From Phytoseiulus persimilis (taxonomy: Eukaryota; Arthropoda; Arachnida; Mesostigmata; Phytoseiidae): DNA of 64,000 bases. The stretch is taken from contig CM075101.1 in the NCBI GenBank assembly GCA_037576195.1, forward strand, positions 9,424,001 through 9,488,000, read 5' to 3'. Position numbers and translations under genes: made by a program. This document shows, piece by piece, positions 24,761 through 37,130 of this stretch; position 1 is the first letter of the stretch; each line of letters starts with the position of its first letter. The notes beneath the pieces are model-generated. The model did not search any database. It was not told the DNA's origin and saw nothing but the letters and a program-made list of their open reading frames with translations.

Positions 24761-24852
24761 CTCGTTTTCCCACAAACCGACTCTCATGTATTCGATTCCT
24801 CGTCGCGGAGCTCATTTCGTGAGCGAGCCGGGGAAATGGATGCACCGTGGAG
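24761..24852 (+). CDS. Weak candidate: 92-base plus-strand exon inside the inverted-repeat element
   Basis: An acceptor (GTGTCTTTCTCGTACTAG) and a donor GGAG|GTAGGC bound 92 bases. Two frames are open: LVFPQTDSHVFDSSSRSS and on, or SFSHKPTLMYSIPRRG and on. A second donor, CAAG|GTGAGG, follows at 24899. No product is recognised, and its position between inverted repeats makes a cellular exon less likely. Confidence 0.1.
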
Positions 24853-25171
24853 GTAGGCACTCTCCGGAAGCTTGGAGGTGAAGATTGAAGCGAGTCAAGG
24901 TGAGGAAACGCGCCACGTCTTACATGAAGGGAGCTGGCGAAAGATAGAAGACAGCGATGTGGAGTCTTCGGACTCTTCGGAGCGGTACAGGGAGCTTTCG
25001 GAAGGTTAGTCCTCGAGTGCGGTCGTGGATGCGTATCGGAAAGGATGGCGAGAGAGTTAGGATCACCCAAGTGGGACTCGTGGATGAAATTCACCTCGTC
25101 GAGGTGAAGCAGCGCGCCTTGCCGAAAGAGGACAGCATTCCTTAAACAACGGGAGCTAAACGACGGAAGGC

Positions 25172-25300
25172 ACCGAAACAATAGCATAGTGCCGGCCAAT
25201 TCTCCGCTCCTTGAGCGGACAGATGTCCCTTTAAAAATGCATCCATTTGATAAACAAGGATCAAATGATCGGGTCCCAAGGCCCCTACTCAACGCGTCGC
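25172..25300 (-). repeat. Copy B of the structured repeat, inverted relative to copy A
   Basis: Read on the minus strand it carries the same core, ATTTGATCCTTGTTTATCAA, with GGATGCATTTTTAAAGGGAC following. The third stem here is TCCGCTC/GAGCGGA, a different sequence from copy A that still pairs. Together with copy A it brackets about 1 kb. Confidence 0.7.
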
Positions 25301-26646
25301 AGACGATGATCGTGAGTTTCCTCGCGGCATCTTCTGAATTCCTCAATCCGCCGTCTCATGGATCACGAATTGAATACCCTCCTTGGAAGCGTCTCCTCAG
25401 ATGACGTTGGGCTCCTAAGGCATACCTCGTCTGATTTCATGAAAAACTTTCGACTCCTCCAGAATTGAACCGCCGTCTCGAGGCGAGGTCAAACTGGGAA
25501 CCGGAACGAACGAATTCGAAAATCGGGCTCACGGCCCTCCTGGTCTACGGCAAGCGAGTGAGCGCTGCTCACAACGAATGGGGAGCGGCTGCCTACGATC
25601 AGCGTTTTTCGCATCAGCCCTTTGATGTTGATTCCCTCTGTCGATCCCCGCGCTCTTACCGCTCACTAGGTCCCCTCTGAGACACTGTTGACTTTACTCC
25701 GGGGACCTCGGAAGGACAGAGCCGGAATGACGTCCGGCTGGGTGTTTGCTCGAGCAAACTTTTCGGAACCAAGACACGGATGCGCTCAATCCAATTCATT
25801 ACCTGAGAATATTCATCAAAAGATGATACTTTAACGACTCGAGGACTCGGGCCATCGCCCAGAGCTTGAACCGGGAGCGATCCGTCCTGACATCATTCGA
25901 TTTTTTCCCTCATTCGTTAGCTGAATGGCAGGAGACGCTGTTTGATCTGAGGCATCCGACGTCGCAAGGAGGTTCTGCTCCCGAGCTGTCTGAGTTGCAG
26001 CGAAAAAGAGAAAATCACAGAATCGCAAACTCTCTGAATGTCGCCCTCTCCATCGCCCACGGGTGTGAGGTGTCGACGAACCGTGGGAACGGTCAAACAA
26101 TGATCCCTCGGGGAGGAAGTCGACCCGGAGACCGAGGGAGCTGTTCAGGAGAATTGACTGATCGTTGAATCGACGTCACGATTCCGAGGATCGAGTGTTC
26201 CTCGACGGATCGGCCCCGTCCAACACCGCAGCCGAGACGTCTCACGTCGGGTCCGGGCGGGTGTCGGATCAAAATCCTCGGGGCGATCACCCCAGCCTCA
26301 CGGTTCCTGAGTTTCCACAGAACCAGGACGAGAGCGCCCTCGCTGGAAGAAAAGCGTCGAACAGACGTCCAACCGGTGGAGGCTGCGCCAGGACGGGCCT
26401 TTCCAAGGTACTTCCTCCCTACCTTTGTGACAATGGCGTACGCGCGAGAGTATTGTGCGGGAGATTTCAAATTATATTTGGTTCATGTCAAGCTAACGAT
26501 ATGAACAGCTCTCCCTCTGGCCCTCGTTTGATATGCCGAGGGACAGGGAAGTGACACCGAACATTCCATTCGCGGTTGACCTGACCATCCGTTGACGTGG
26601 ACTTGGCCGTTGCCGAGCTCTGCTGGTATTCTTTGTCGATTCGGTG

Positions 26647-26662
26647 CCCCCCCCCCCCCCCC
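26647..26662. repeat. C16 homopolymer
   Basis: Sixteen consecutive C on the plus strand, about 85 bases before the candidate start codon at 26748. Confidence 0.95.
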
Positions 26663-26747
26663 GTATCGCTCTCCTCGCGCTTTCCCGCACGTTTTTTCTT
26701 CACGCTTGATTCGATTACGTCTGCGATCGAGGCTGTTGTATCCGGTC

Positions 26748-26802
26748 ATGGTGGCTGCCATGAGACCAGATTTCGCTACTTTCGCCGTATGCGCCATCGT
26801 TG
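26748..26802 (+). CDS. Candidate first exon encoding a signal peptide
   Basis: Seen: an ATG (GGTCATGG, with G at +4) opens MVAAMRPDFATFAVCAIV, a compact hydrophobic leader. It ends after one base of the next codon at a consensus donor, GTTG|GTAAGC. Upstream is a CT-rich stretch (TTTTTTCTTCACGC) and a C16 run. A second in-frame ATG at codon 5 (GCCATGAG) is an alternative start. Known: first exons holding only a signal peptide and ending in phase 1 are common in secreted and membrane proteins of animals. Inference: a plus-strand gene may begin here and continue right. I did not find a convincing phase-1 partner exon downstream, so the product is unknown. The downstream in-frame readthrough to 27233 is more likely intron than coding. 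Confidence 0.28.
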
Positions 26803-27676
26803 GTAAGCTCGGTCCAACACCCGGCAGCGTCCCGAGGCCGGCCTTAGGGTCCGAGGCTTGTTGTCGGGGAGCTGACGGACGGTGCCGGGGCAACCACCGA
26901 AGAGCTGATGTGGGGAAGTTGACGTACGACCGCTGCGAGCTGACTCGCCGGCGGTGTAAGCACATTCCTTCCGAGGAAACGACATCAAGTCATAGGTGGA
27001 AGAGCCGGTCTGGTCGCTACATAAAAATGGCCGTCCAATCTCCGACCGCGGGATTTTTGCCTGCCCCATCCCATCATCGCGAGGATCGCGCGGGAAACGA
27101 ACGAGGAGCAACAGCGCGGCCACCGAATGAAACAGGGTTCTTGCGGCGGAATTTGTTTGCAAATGCGGCTCGTGTTACCGCGCGAAGAATTGTTCCGGGT
27201 CGGGTTCCCGAGCGATCGAATCTCCTGAGATAGTTTGATGTTCGAACCCGAACAACAGCTCGAAACCGATATCGGATACTTCATCAACGTTATTCGGCCC
27301 GGCTGTCCCTCGTGAAAGTTGTTTGTTGAGAGTCCGGCTGCGAACATTCCCACAGTGAAGACTTCAGAAACGCCACCGCCGCTTAGGAACACACATGAAT
27401 GCTTTTCTAAGGGTTCCTGACCGATGGAAAACCCTCCGAGAGACAAAGTTTCCCTTTTCCGGAGAGCTGAAGTGGACCGCTTTTCGGCACAATGTTAGAA
27501 GTCGTGTCGAACTGCCATAGAAGATGACACAGCTCTTGTGCAAAGCCTCTTAAGATAGATGATCCAGATACTTTGGGGAGCTCGAGTACCCAGACCTGGT
27601 AGCAACGAGACCACAAGATCGGCGTGAAGGAGCGCACGTGGGATCCTCTGAAGTGTCTTCGTCCGACGGGTCCGCT

Positions 27677-27699
27677 GTGAGAACGGTATGCGTTCTCAC
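27677..27699. repeat. Perfect 8-bp hairpin, 7-nt loop
   Basis: GTGAGAAC, loop GGTATGC, GTTCTCAC. The arm shares GTGAGAA and TTCTCAC with the longer hairpin at 33916. Confidence 0.75.
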
Positions 27700-30600
27700 T
27701 GGAAGCGATTCCTACTGAAATCAGCCACTTTCCAGAGCTCAGGGGCGAATTTTATGGCCGAGGCGGATCAAGGTACACTAGTTGCGGCATGAAGTGCACT
27801 TCGATGTCACCAGTCAGTGTCGCTGCCCCGGTATAAGAAAGTGATCTCGACAGCTGGTGCTGCACTCGCCACAGGGATGCCTGTGAATAATCAAAACATC
27901 TTTGGAGAGTGGCCTCGACGGAAACCGGAATCGATCGTCGTCCTGAAGTGCATTGCCACATCTCGGCGCTCGGAGCGGGATGGACTCGAAGCGCCCCTAT
28001 CGGATAACGTGAATCACGTTTCTGAACATCTTAGTTCCCCAGACTTGACATGAGTCTTCCTCCTCCTCAATGCGAGCACTTCTGGGCACAACATAGGTCA
28101 GAATGTCCTCGAACTCCGGGTACGCGGCCCATTATAGTGAAAAGATCAAAGTCAAGTTGTATGAGATTCGATCGATTCGTCAAGTTCCGTTGCTCACAAT
28201 AAAATCCAATTATCGGCATCAGGATCCACCAAATAGAACATCTCAAAGCTAGTGGAACGCGTCGGGCACACCTTTCGCTGAGGATCCCACGAGCCTTTAG
28301 GCCGCGGAGCTTGTGGGAGCCATTGACTGGACGATGCCAAGACCGAGCGCGCTCTGTGTATTTCCGAATCCCGACGGCGATCATCCCTCTTACAATTTCG
28401 TCTACGACGCAACATTTTCGAGTGAAACCCCAAACAAAGATTGACTCTTCAATCACATACGTGCACGCATCCACAATCTACCCCATAAGCATGTATGCAC
28501 ATATGGCACATCGCATATTACAGAGTGGTCATCGTGATTCGGGAAGTTTTTCACCCTCTCTTCCTTTGCTCATCACTCGATAGAAAATGATCCGATTCTG
28601 AATTTCTTCGCCGCGATCGATAGCTGGAAGGATGACGCATCTTCCTGCCTTAATTTGCATGCAGTTCTCTCTCAAGTCGTTCTCATGCATCGAGGACGCT
28701 TTCTATTTGGGAGGCAGTTCTTGAAGTGAAACGATCGTTCGTCCTTCTTACAGATTCTGAGCTGAAAATCTGGAATTTCCGAGCATTTGAGCAGCATCCT
28801 GTCCCGCGTCAAACGTGACACTTCCTTGTCCGATCGGCTGACTTTGGCAGTTTCTCGGTCAGTTCTTTGGAGAAAATGAATAAGAAAAGAGAAGTGATTT
28901 CCTGAGGCACTCTAGGAAGCGATTTTCTCAACCGATTCACACGAATAACGAGGCCAAAGTTGCGTAATCTCTCCGGCTATTGATCGCAGAAGGAAAATCG
29001 GGGAATATCATGTATTGGATATTTTTTCACCGAGTAATGAGAAAAAGGAGCGAAGTTAAGATAGTTAGCAACTCGCGATGACTCGCGTCGTTCCAATCCG
29101 GTTCCGATGTCATCGTCAGATTCTGAGCTGGCCGCCTTTCGTTCCCCGTTCAGATGTTGCTCCATCTGTTGCAACAATTTTCGCCCCAACGAAACTTCAC
29201 GTCAGACCGGGATTAGGATATTGCGAATCGTAAGGTGAGAAATTGTTTCCTCTCTTCGCCTCTCGAGCTTTTTATCGGCACCGGTACTCCGAAGTGAAAG
29301 TTTCTGACCTCTACCCACGTCTGGCTTCGCTCCAACGACCAATGAAGGGTTATGTGGGGCTTTCTCTGGAGGTCCGATTCTGGTAAGTGAAGAGCCGGAT
29401 GATAACTGACCCATTGAGAGAGCGCGTAATCGACTGACGGCCCAACGATTGCTCAGCGAAGAGACCAAGTGATCGTTCTGATGCAGCATACGCAGACTGC
29501 AGATGGTTCAATGATCCAGGGAGTCAAAAGCTTCGTATCTATCGCCCTTGATGAGCTCGCCTGTATCCGCGTATGAATACATCGCTGAAGCCGGGCATTA
29601 CCCTGGACCGGAATCCGGTTTTAAGACCCCAGAGATCAAAAACTAATTCGTGTTCCTCAGCCGGCCAGTTTGCTCGGCGCCTGGACTCGGGGGACGCCGC
29701 TAATATCCTTGTTCCTTACAGAGTGCTCAAGCCGGACGAATCCTAACTGAACCACAAATGAACTTGCTTGTTCCTAGGCCGAAAAGTAATCAGCGAACTG
29801 GACTATTTTATTCCAGCTGCTGTTACTTGGAAGCGAATGAGCTTTCTCTATTGACTCGGGGCTCAGTCTGTGATCAGGTCATGAATGAAATCCACGAAGC
29901 GCGAAAGCCAGGGACTCGCGTGGTTGGGAAAAAACAACCTCGACGCGAACTCGGCGTCGAAACTTGAGCGTCGCTCCAACAATCCGGGAATCAATTCAAT
30001 CATTCCAGATATCGCATCTTTTCTACGGCTGGGCACACAACTGAGACGAGCTTCGAGGCGGTTCCGAACGATGCGGAGACCAGAGGCTAACCTTTGTGAT
30101 CGGGCCGACAGGATGATGGCCGCAGGAGCGCACTCATCACAGGATTGGAATCCAAATTCACCTGGAAACGAAGCGTCAGAATTATTCAACTGGACCCGCA
30201 GAGAACAGAAGGGGTCCCGCTCGTTGCTCCCGGAAACTTCTTCATCTTCGAGCCGAACGCGAACAGGAGTCCGGCCGGTCGATTCCGAATCTGCCTGGAA
30301 TCCATCTCAACTTCCTCAATTCCGTCGCCCACTCTCGATTCCTGTGTGTTACGAAGTGCTCGGAGGAGATTCGCATCGATTGAGGCAGCGAAAGATCGAC
30401 TCCGTCGGAAATATTGTTTTCCCGAGAACTCTCGACAGCCAGCCCCTGTGATCGTTCTTCGACGCTGGCCACAATGGTGTTCCGGTCGATCGGAGCGAGC
30501 AAGAAACGAGAATCGATACTGAAATCATAGCAGGCCCGAACGCTCCTCGACCGGCTCCGATGGCTGCCTCGCACACGGCTAAATTTCTGCGTTGATTGGC

Positions 30601-31156
30601 TCGTTCGACCAAACGTAAGTTCGTTAGCTTGATACATCACGCGAAACCACTCAATCCTCGCATCGTCCATCGTTTGGAAGCCGCCGGAGCGCAAACATCG
30701 TGCAAGTGTTACCCGAAATGAGAAAATTGCACCGCAATCAGGAGAATCGAGCGAACGGACGTTGATCAGACGAACGTTCAGCCGAGAACGTTCGCTGAAT
30801 CGCTGACTGCGTGCCTGAGCATACAAACAAGCCGCGGAAATTCACTCGATATGAGCCTCCCGGAAGCTTTGTCGGGGATTCGGATTCTTTCCGCTACATT
30901 GTGCAAACAATTTGCGGCTGAAATTAACGAATTTCCACTCACGAGCGCTTTAACACGTGCGGAACAACGGAAACGGAGCTAACAGCCGACATCGCAGAGC
31001 AACAAAACGGAGTGGAATGGAATTCAGGAGATAAAGGACTCCGAACAAAGTCTGTTCATTCCAACAACAGAAGTTCGCGGAGCGGCGGGGGCGAACGACG
31101 GAGTATTGAAAAGTTTTTGCGAAATCATTAGGGGCTCGTCGTAGATGGATTCGGGA

Positions 31157-31168
31157 GGGGGGGGGGGG
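31157..31168. repeat. G12 homopolymer
   Basis: Twelve consecutive G on the plus strand. Confidence 0.95.
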
Positions 31169-31498
31169 CATCGAGACTCGATGGAGCAGCGACCTACAAA
31201 AATGCAACAAAATCCAGGCTGCACCTTCGCTCCAAAGATGCCCAAGATTGATCTCCGCCGGCTCAGCCAGAATGTTTGAGCCAGAGATTTGACAGAGCTA
31301 CGTATATTGGAAGAATCAGGACCGAGAGAGAACGCGCCTGAGCGATCCGAGTCACTCAGACGCGAGAAGACCACGCGAAGACCTGCGGAGCAAGGGTCTT
31401 CCAACGAGTGAGTCTGGGACGCTCCCGGGAGAGAGAGAAGATGCGGAGGCGATAGATTCGCAACAAGAACGCTTCACTGAAGAAATATCTTGGGGGGA

Positions 31499-31510
31499 GG
31501 GGGGGGGGGG
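31499..31510. repeat. G12 homopolymer
   Basis: Twelve consecutive G on the plus strand, preceded by GGGGGGA, inside a purine-biased stretch. Confidence 0.95.
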
Positions 31511-33915
31511 CAAATGAAACAAACGAATAAAGAAACATGCGAAATCCGTGAAGAGAGGAGCTGTTCGCGAAAACCCGGAAATTCCGCCGGAGGTCAAACG
31601 CTGAGAAACACTGGCCCTCAGAGCTCACGAGGACGGGCATTCCTCCGAGGGAAGTACAGCAGAGTCCGGAGGGTCTCATGATGAGGGACAGAAGGAAAGT
31701 TTGCCGTTGAGAAAAGAAAATCCGAAAGAGCGGGAACAGAGGCTGAGAACGAGAACTTGGTTCGATATCGGCTTATCTTATTCGAAGAGCAATGTAACGC
31801 GCTTTTGATGGGGAGGTCCAGCTTCCTGGCAGAGTCAAACGACCGACCGCGGCTCTGTGAACGTTTCTCTCTGACGAATATCAGTCGAGGCGCCTCCGCG
31901 GCGATTCGATACCCGGAGCGACTCTTCGAAAAACCCAACGGAGTTTCGCTGGTGAATGTGAACGTTGACGTTCTGTCGGACATAGTCGCGATCGGTTGTT
32001 TCATCAATCTCTCTGTATAAATATCTTCAAGCCGGGAGGACGGCTAGCGCGGAGCTATGGTGGCTTCTCCGCCGTCTTGTACTTCTTTTCCTCGTTTCGG
32101 AAAGTGCCGCCACTCTCGCGGCCGCGGACATTGTCGTTGTTATTTCAAGGGCATCCCTTCCATCAGAAGATTTCCAATAGTCCACAAACGGATGAATAAG
32201 TTTTCCCGTTTATTCTGCAAGCACTGCCATTCTCCGATAAGGCCTCAACCTCGTTCCTATTTCCGCAGGATATTAAACTTTTCGTTCCATGCGACCACAA
32301 TTGAGCGAGCACAACAAAGCTTGATCAAACGCCCGAGCGAGAATGAGCAAGAATGAACGGCGCCGCCGCATGGCACGGACGGCACGATGCGCAAAAATGA
32401 AGGAGCCGAATGAGGCAGAATAGAGGTAGGTGGTCGGGCTCTCTCGGTTCGCCTGACGCTTTTTGTCTCCTTCCCAATTTGCGTGAACGTCGTTGCTCGC
32501 TTGACTGGCGGTTCCGATCGCTGAAATTGATTCCGAGGGACATCAATATTCCTGGAGTGTCATTGCCAACCAAGAAAGAGCGATAAAGCACGCTCTCCGC
32601 GGGGAAAAATTACTTTCGTGAAGAATCTGCGTGAAATCGACTGAAAGCTCTCTCCCTTCCCTGGGACTCCTTTTGAGCTATGCAAGTCAGCGTTCCCCAG
32701 AGCCTGGCGTGATGTCCCCTTCCCGGGGATCCGGGGCTGCATTGGGACTCGAGGAGATCCCGGGGAAGTGAGGGAAGCCGACGGAACTACGATGAAACGG
32801 CTCCAACCGAAGTCGCCAGCATGACGTGGGGCACTAGTACCAGCGGGGCCGTTTTGAAAAGTTGCGCGAACTCACAGAGGAAATAAACTGTCAAGAGCAC
32901 CGAAGCCATAAACACAATGCTCAGAAACGCTGACGCGGGTTCTAAAAACGGGATCGCACAAATTCAAAAAGTCGGAGTTAGCTCGGAGGGAAACTCGAGC
33001 AGGGAAACGATAACGGGAGCTGGGTGACCTTCCAGGGCATAAATTGCACGAGTATTAAAATTCAATGGTCCGTGAAAACCGGCGGGGAGAGCTCGCGCAC
33101 GCGAGTTGACACTTGATTCGCTTCAAGAAATCCTCCCCAGCGGTTCCATACTCCAGCTTGAGCTCCGAAGTCCAGAACGTGAGAGTTCCGCGAATACAGC
33201 AAAAGCCTCAAGCCAAGGATGCTCCCGAACCGCCAGAGACAGTATCTGTGAAACCCTGACCCCGTGAAAACGCGAGCGCAGCTGTACGTGGCATCTGCAC
33301 AGCACAGGATGACTCTTGATCGCTTTTCTCGGGACTGTCGTCACAGAACCCCTGGCTCTCGCTGTTAATAACTTGACCCTATGACCAGCTGGGATCCTGC
33401 ACTGTCCTCCTCCAGATCAGGAGTTGATAATGATCATAACTCCAGCAGCGGTCCGCTGCAATAGGGCATTTGCAAGCCCCGACTTCTGGTGGCTATTGTC
33501 CCCGTGGGGAAACTCCAGAAACACGAGTGGCATCGAGACCCTACGACTCTCTGGAAAACAAAGACCGTTCCCGCAGTGGACGAGGAAACGACAGGAAACG
33601 CACATGCCTCATTGCCGAACGAAGCGAGAACGACAACCTGCCCAGCTTTCGAACTCGTGCGGTTTTGCCCCCGACTCCGAGTCGACTCGAACGCTGCCCG
33701 CGATTGTTAGCGGTTGCGTGCTGTGCCGCCCACACACCCGAAGCCATTACCGCCTTGTCACCGTTCTCTGTTGAAATGCAATCTCTCAAAACGCCCGCGA
33801 GCCCGACGCAGCGTTAAATCTGGGTATTTATCTCGATGAATGGCGCAGTATGCACATTCCTTGTTCCCGATTCATCGATACGCGTTATGAGCAGACTCAA
33901 GGGCTTGAAACGCAG

Positions 33916-33952
33916 GGACGTGAGAAACATGCAAGAGCTGTTTCTCACGTTC
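33916..33952. repeat. 13-bp hairpin (11 perfect pairs plus G-T and G-C), 11-nt loop
   Basis: GGACGTGAGAAAC at 33916-33928 faces GTTTCTCACGTTC at 33940-33952. The inner 11 pairs are perfect Watson-Crick. The arm is too short for a typical animal pre-miRNA. Confidence 0.85.
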
Positions 33953-36317
33953 GGCAAGTTATACGGCTAGCAGCTCGTATTCTGTACGGGGAATCCTTAT
34001 TAATGTGATGTTTGCTCGAAGCCCCACTCTAGAAATCGGCTTGGGAACAGCCCCCGTTTTGCCTGATTCGATGTGAAACAGCAACACGGACTCTCACTCA
34101 ATCGGAGTGCAGGCGTCGCAGGTTCCGTATCTGTCCTGAGTTACGCCAGGAATCGTCAGTGCGGAGCTTTGAGCTCAGGATCACTGATGCTGCTTCTTTG
34201 ACTTGGGATACGTCACAGCCCGCAGCCATGCTTGGAAATCAAACGGAAATCGATGATGGATACCGAGTGGTTTCGGTTTGAAACAACTCAAAGGGTACCG
34301 GCATCGATGAGTTCCAAGGTATCACTCCCTCAGAATGACGTTCTCTCTCTGGTAATTACGCCTCCCTCCGGCTTCCTGCGGTCGCGGAGAAACCCTCACA
34401 CCGAGCTCCGGGTGTTCTCTCTGCTGTTTTCGGGGGACGAATGACGCGCGATCCGATGAATGAAAGATTTGAGCGAATCTTCCCCTAAAAGAAGAGACGA
34501 TACATGAAGAATGATAGGACATGGATTCACGAAGGAAAACATGTCTGGGCGTGATGAAGAGCTGCGATGACAAATTGATGAGCTACATCTATCAGCCGCT
34601 ATGCGTCTCCAGCCGACCTTTGCAACACTGCTCTCAAAATCCGGAGAGGACTCCAGATCCGGAGAGAGCATCCGCGCGGATTGTGTACGTTATCTGCTCT
34701 GAATATATAGAGTCGAGGCGTTCGCATATTTATGGCTCCGCATATGCCCTGAGAATATTCATCATGATCTGAGCCGGAGCCTTATCGTCCCGTCTAGACC
34801 TCTCGATTCGGATGGAAACACCACGTCACCACGAAAGCCCGCGACGGGAAGACGAATCAACGGCGCGTCAGAAACGCTAACAAAGCACCAAGTCAAAGAG
34901 AGGCTTGTTGTAAAAATGAAAGGCGGAGAGCGGGAGAAAACTGCGTTTCTCTCTTGTCATCCGAGAGGATTTGAGGTTGTGCTCGGTGGATTCCTTGCCA
35001 GAAATCGGAGAAGGATTGACAAATCTCATCCAGGCAGCCGCGCTGTTGACGTTCGGTCACCGTCTGTTTACTTGTCGCCTTCCTCTCGACTGCCTCCTCC
35101 CTAAAACTCACAGTCAGCCGGACGATGCAGGAGATGCTTTGCTCTCACGGTCGGCGCGGCGACTTTCGTCGTCCCGAATCGTTATTGTCGTCATTGCTGA
35201 CGTTGGCGTGTCAGAACTCCCATTCCACTGCACGAGAGGGACCTTGACTGCAGCTGCTCGACGATGAGTTCTGAACCTCGAGCGGACGTGTATGCAGAAG
35301 GGGTGCAGTGCAGTTGTCACAACGGCCTACTCTTCCTTGTCAGATTGGCGTGGCAGGGCAACTCTTCCGATTCTGCTGCGTGTCAGTACCTGTCGGTTCC
35401 CTGCCAGGCGGATGATCGCACACGCGCGGATGTGATTCGCCATTTCAAAACTGTATGCTCTCTCGTGTCACCGAACTTCGAGCGTTGTGATTCATTCGAT
35501 GCAGGCGGGCGGGCGGGGTGCGAGTGCTGAGACACAGCGACCGGAAACCAGTCCCGGAGGACGCAAACGGTCCACGTGTTCAAGTTCATAGCTATCCAAT
35601 CGGTTGTGTTCACAGCTCCCGGGACCGTCCGTGGAACTCCCCGTTTCGTTTGAGGAGATGTTGTTGCAATCTGCATCTTGACCATTGACTGTTCGCAGAC
35701 AGGTTCTGATATCGCATTCCTCGGCGATATGTTTCCGGAGCAGGTCAGCAACGAGGAGATTTTTCGAACTATCTGTTCCGACTCGTCTTGAGCTCTCAAA
35801 ATGGCAGCGTTCGAACTTGACCACCGGGACGGCGAGATCGAGGACATTCGAAGGAACCGTGAGATATCACCCGCACTCGACGGGTCATTTCCTCTTTTGA
35901 CCGCTCTCATTCACTCTGGCCCAACCCCTCGTCCCAGCCGAGTCTCTTCCTGTCAGCCGTCTTCCCGCGGATTGAAGGAGCCCTTTGAGCAATATACGAA
36001 CGTGCCCGATAGCGGGAAAGCCACTTCTGGTGACTCCCAATTGACTATTCGACTAGTGGATAGGGGATAAAGAGTCGCAGCATATCTGAGTCTCGAGGGC
36101 GTGGTTATCGATTTAATCGAGCGTATCTATAGTAAAGCTAATTAGCAGGAATAAGGACTCGTTCTCATTCCTGCCTCTAGTTCGTACCGATATCGGAGCT
36201 TCACGGAACGAGGGGCTCTCGCTCCCTCTGGCGGAGAGTACTTTTTCCGGGTGGAAACACACGCGATAGTACTTCCTGCAGCCGCTGAGGGTTGAAGGAT
36301 CAGAGATCGTCGAAGAG

Positions 36318-37130
36318 ATCGTTGTGACGAGGAACCGGGGAAATACCCCGGGGAAGAACAACGGGGCGGGGGAACAGAGGGGCAGGAAAAGCGACGTGTG
36401 CACAAAAAGAAGATTCTGGAATTTAGACTCATCGACTAGGTGCATCGGGCTGCGTCCACTGAACGCAGATCTGAGAAGAACGTGCGCCGTGTCCCCCCTG
36501 GGGAGGGGCCAGCTGTATCAGACGGAGCAAGACAGGAATGAACAGTTACAACCTGCCGGTGGATGGACCTCAGAGGTTTCGGATTGCCAGCACAAGAGGT
36601 GTACAACAAGTGACGAGCTAAACCTCACGCTCCTCCCAGACAGGATTCCGGGGACGGGGGAGAGAGGGGCACAAGAAGGGGCACGCGAAGACACAATGCA
36701 ATGGAGGAGCCGCCGAAAAGGGCAACAGATGGGAAGTGAGAGCCTGAAGAGAGCGAGCGACCGGAAGCGGGAACGCGGAGGCCAATAGAGCAGAAAACCT
36801 CTGCGGAGAGAAGAGGCAAATCGGAAGTGAGATGAAAAGCGGCGAGCAGTGGAAAAATCATCCAAGGGCCAGCGAGAGGAAAGAGGTCAGCGGAGATGAT
36901 GCGTTTGCCAAAGGCAGAATCAAGGAGCGTTATATAAAGTGAGCATTCAGCTCAAAAGTAGGACCGCGGCTTAGGAGGGCAACGCGAGGCCGGGGAAGCA
37001 CGAGAAAGTTGGCAAGATAAATAGTCACAACGGGAACCACCGGTCATACGGAGCAAAGAGGGAATCAACCGAGCGAGGTAGAGGGAAATCGACGAAGGGA
37101 GCAGAAGGAGCGCACTTCCTTGACCTAGAA
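36318..37130 (+). other. Purine-rich strand-asymmetric tract
   Basis: For about 800 bases the plus strand is dominated by A and G, with repeated words such as GGGGAGAGAGGGGC and GAAGAGAGCGAGCGACCGG. There is no tandem unit. It contains a small hairpin, CCGGGG-aaata-CCCCGG, near 36334-36351 and the TATA element at 36930. Frames on the purine strand translate to charged, arginine- and glutamate-rich sequence of no known family. Confidence 0.6.
36930..36939 (+). promoter_or_regulatory. Candidate TATA box
   Basis: TTATATAAAG on the plus strand is a near-consensus TATA element in otherwise GC-balanced DNA. Transcription would be expected to begin near 36960-36965, about 650 bases before the candidate exon at 37612. 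No strong initiator was recognised at the expected place, so this is a motif match rather than a demonstrated promoter. Confidence 0.3.

Larger units (their letters stand above)
24140..25300. mobile_element. Possible non-autonomous element bounded by inverted repeats
   Basis: The two inverted copies of the structured repeat bound about 1 kb. The interior has no recognisable transposase on either strand. A 205-codon minus-strand open frame crosses copy B, but its translation matches no family I know. No target-site duplication could be identified, because the outer limits of similarity are indistinct. An old MITE-like element fits, and so does an inverted duplication of a functional structured sequence. 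Confidence 0.3.
26803..36317. other. No assignable gene
   Basis: About 9.5 kb without a recognisable protein, RNA gene or mobile element. It may include the first intron of the candidate gene starting at 26748. Visible structure: an 8-bp perfect hairpin at 27677, two G12 runs at 31157 and 31499, a 13-bp near-perfect hairpin at 33916 and a purine-biased stretch at about 31340-31620. Open frames reach about 190 codons near 30.2-30.8 kb, on both strands over the same bases, with no motif. Confidence 0.4.
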
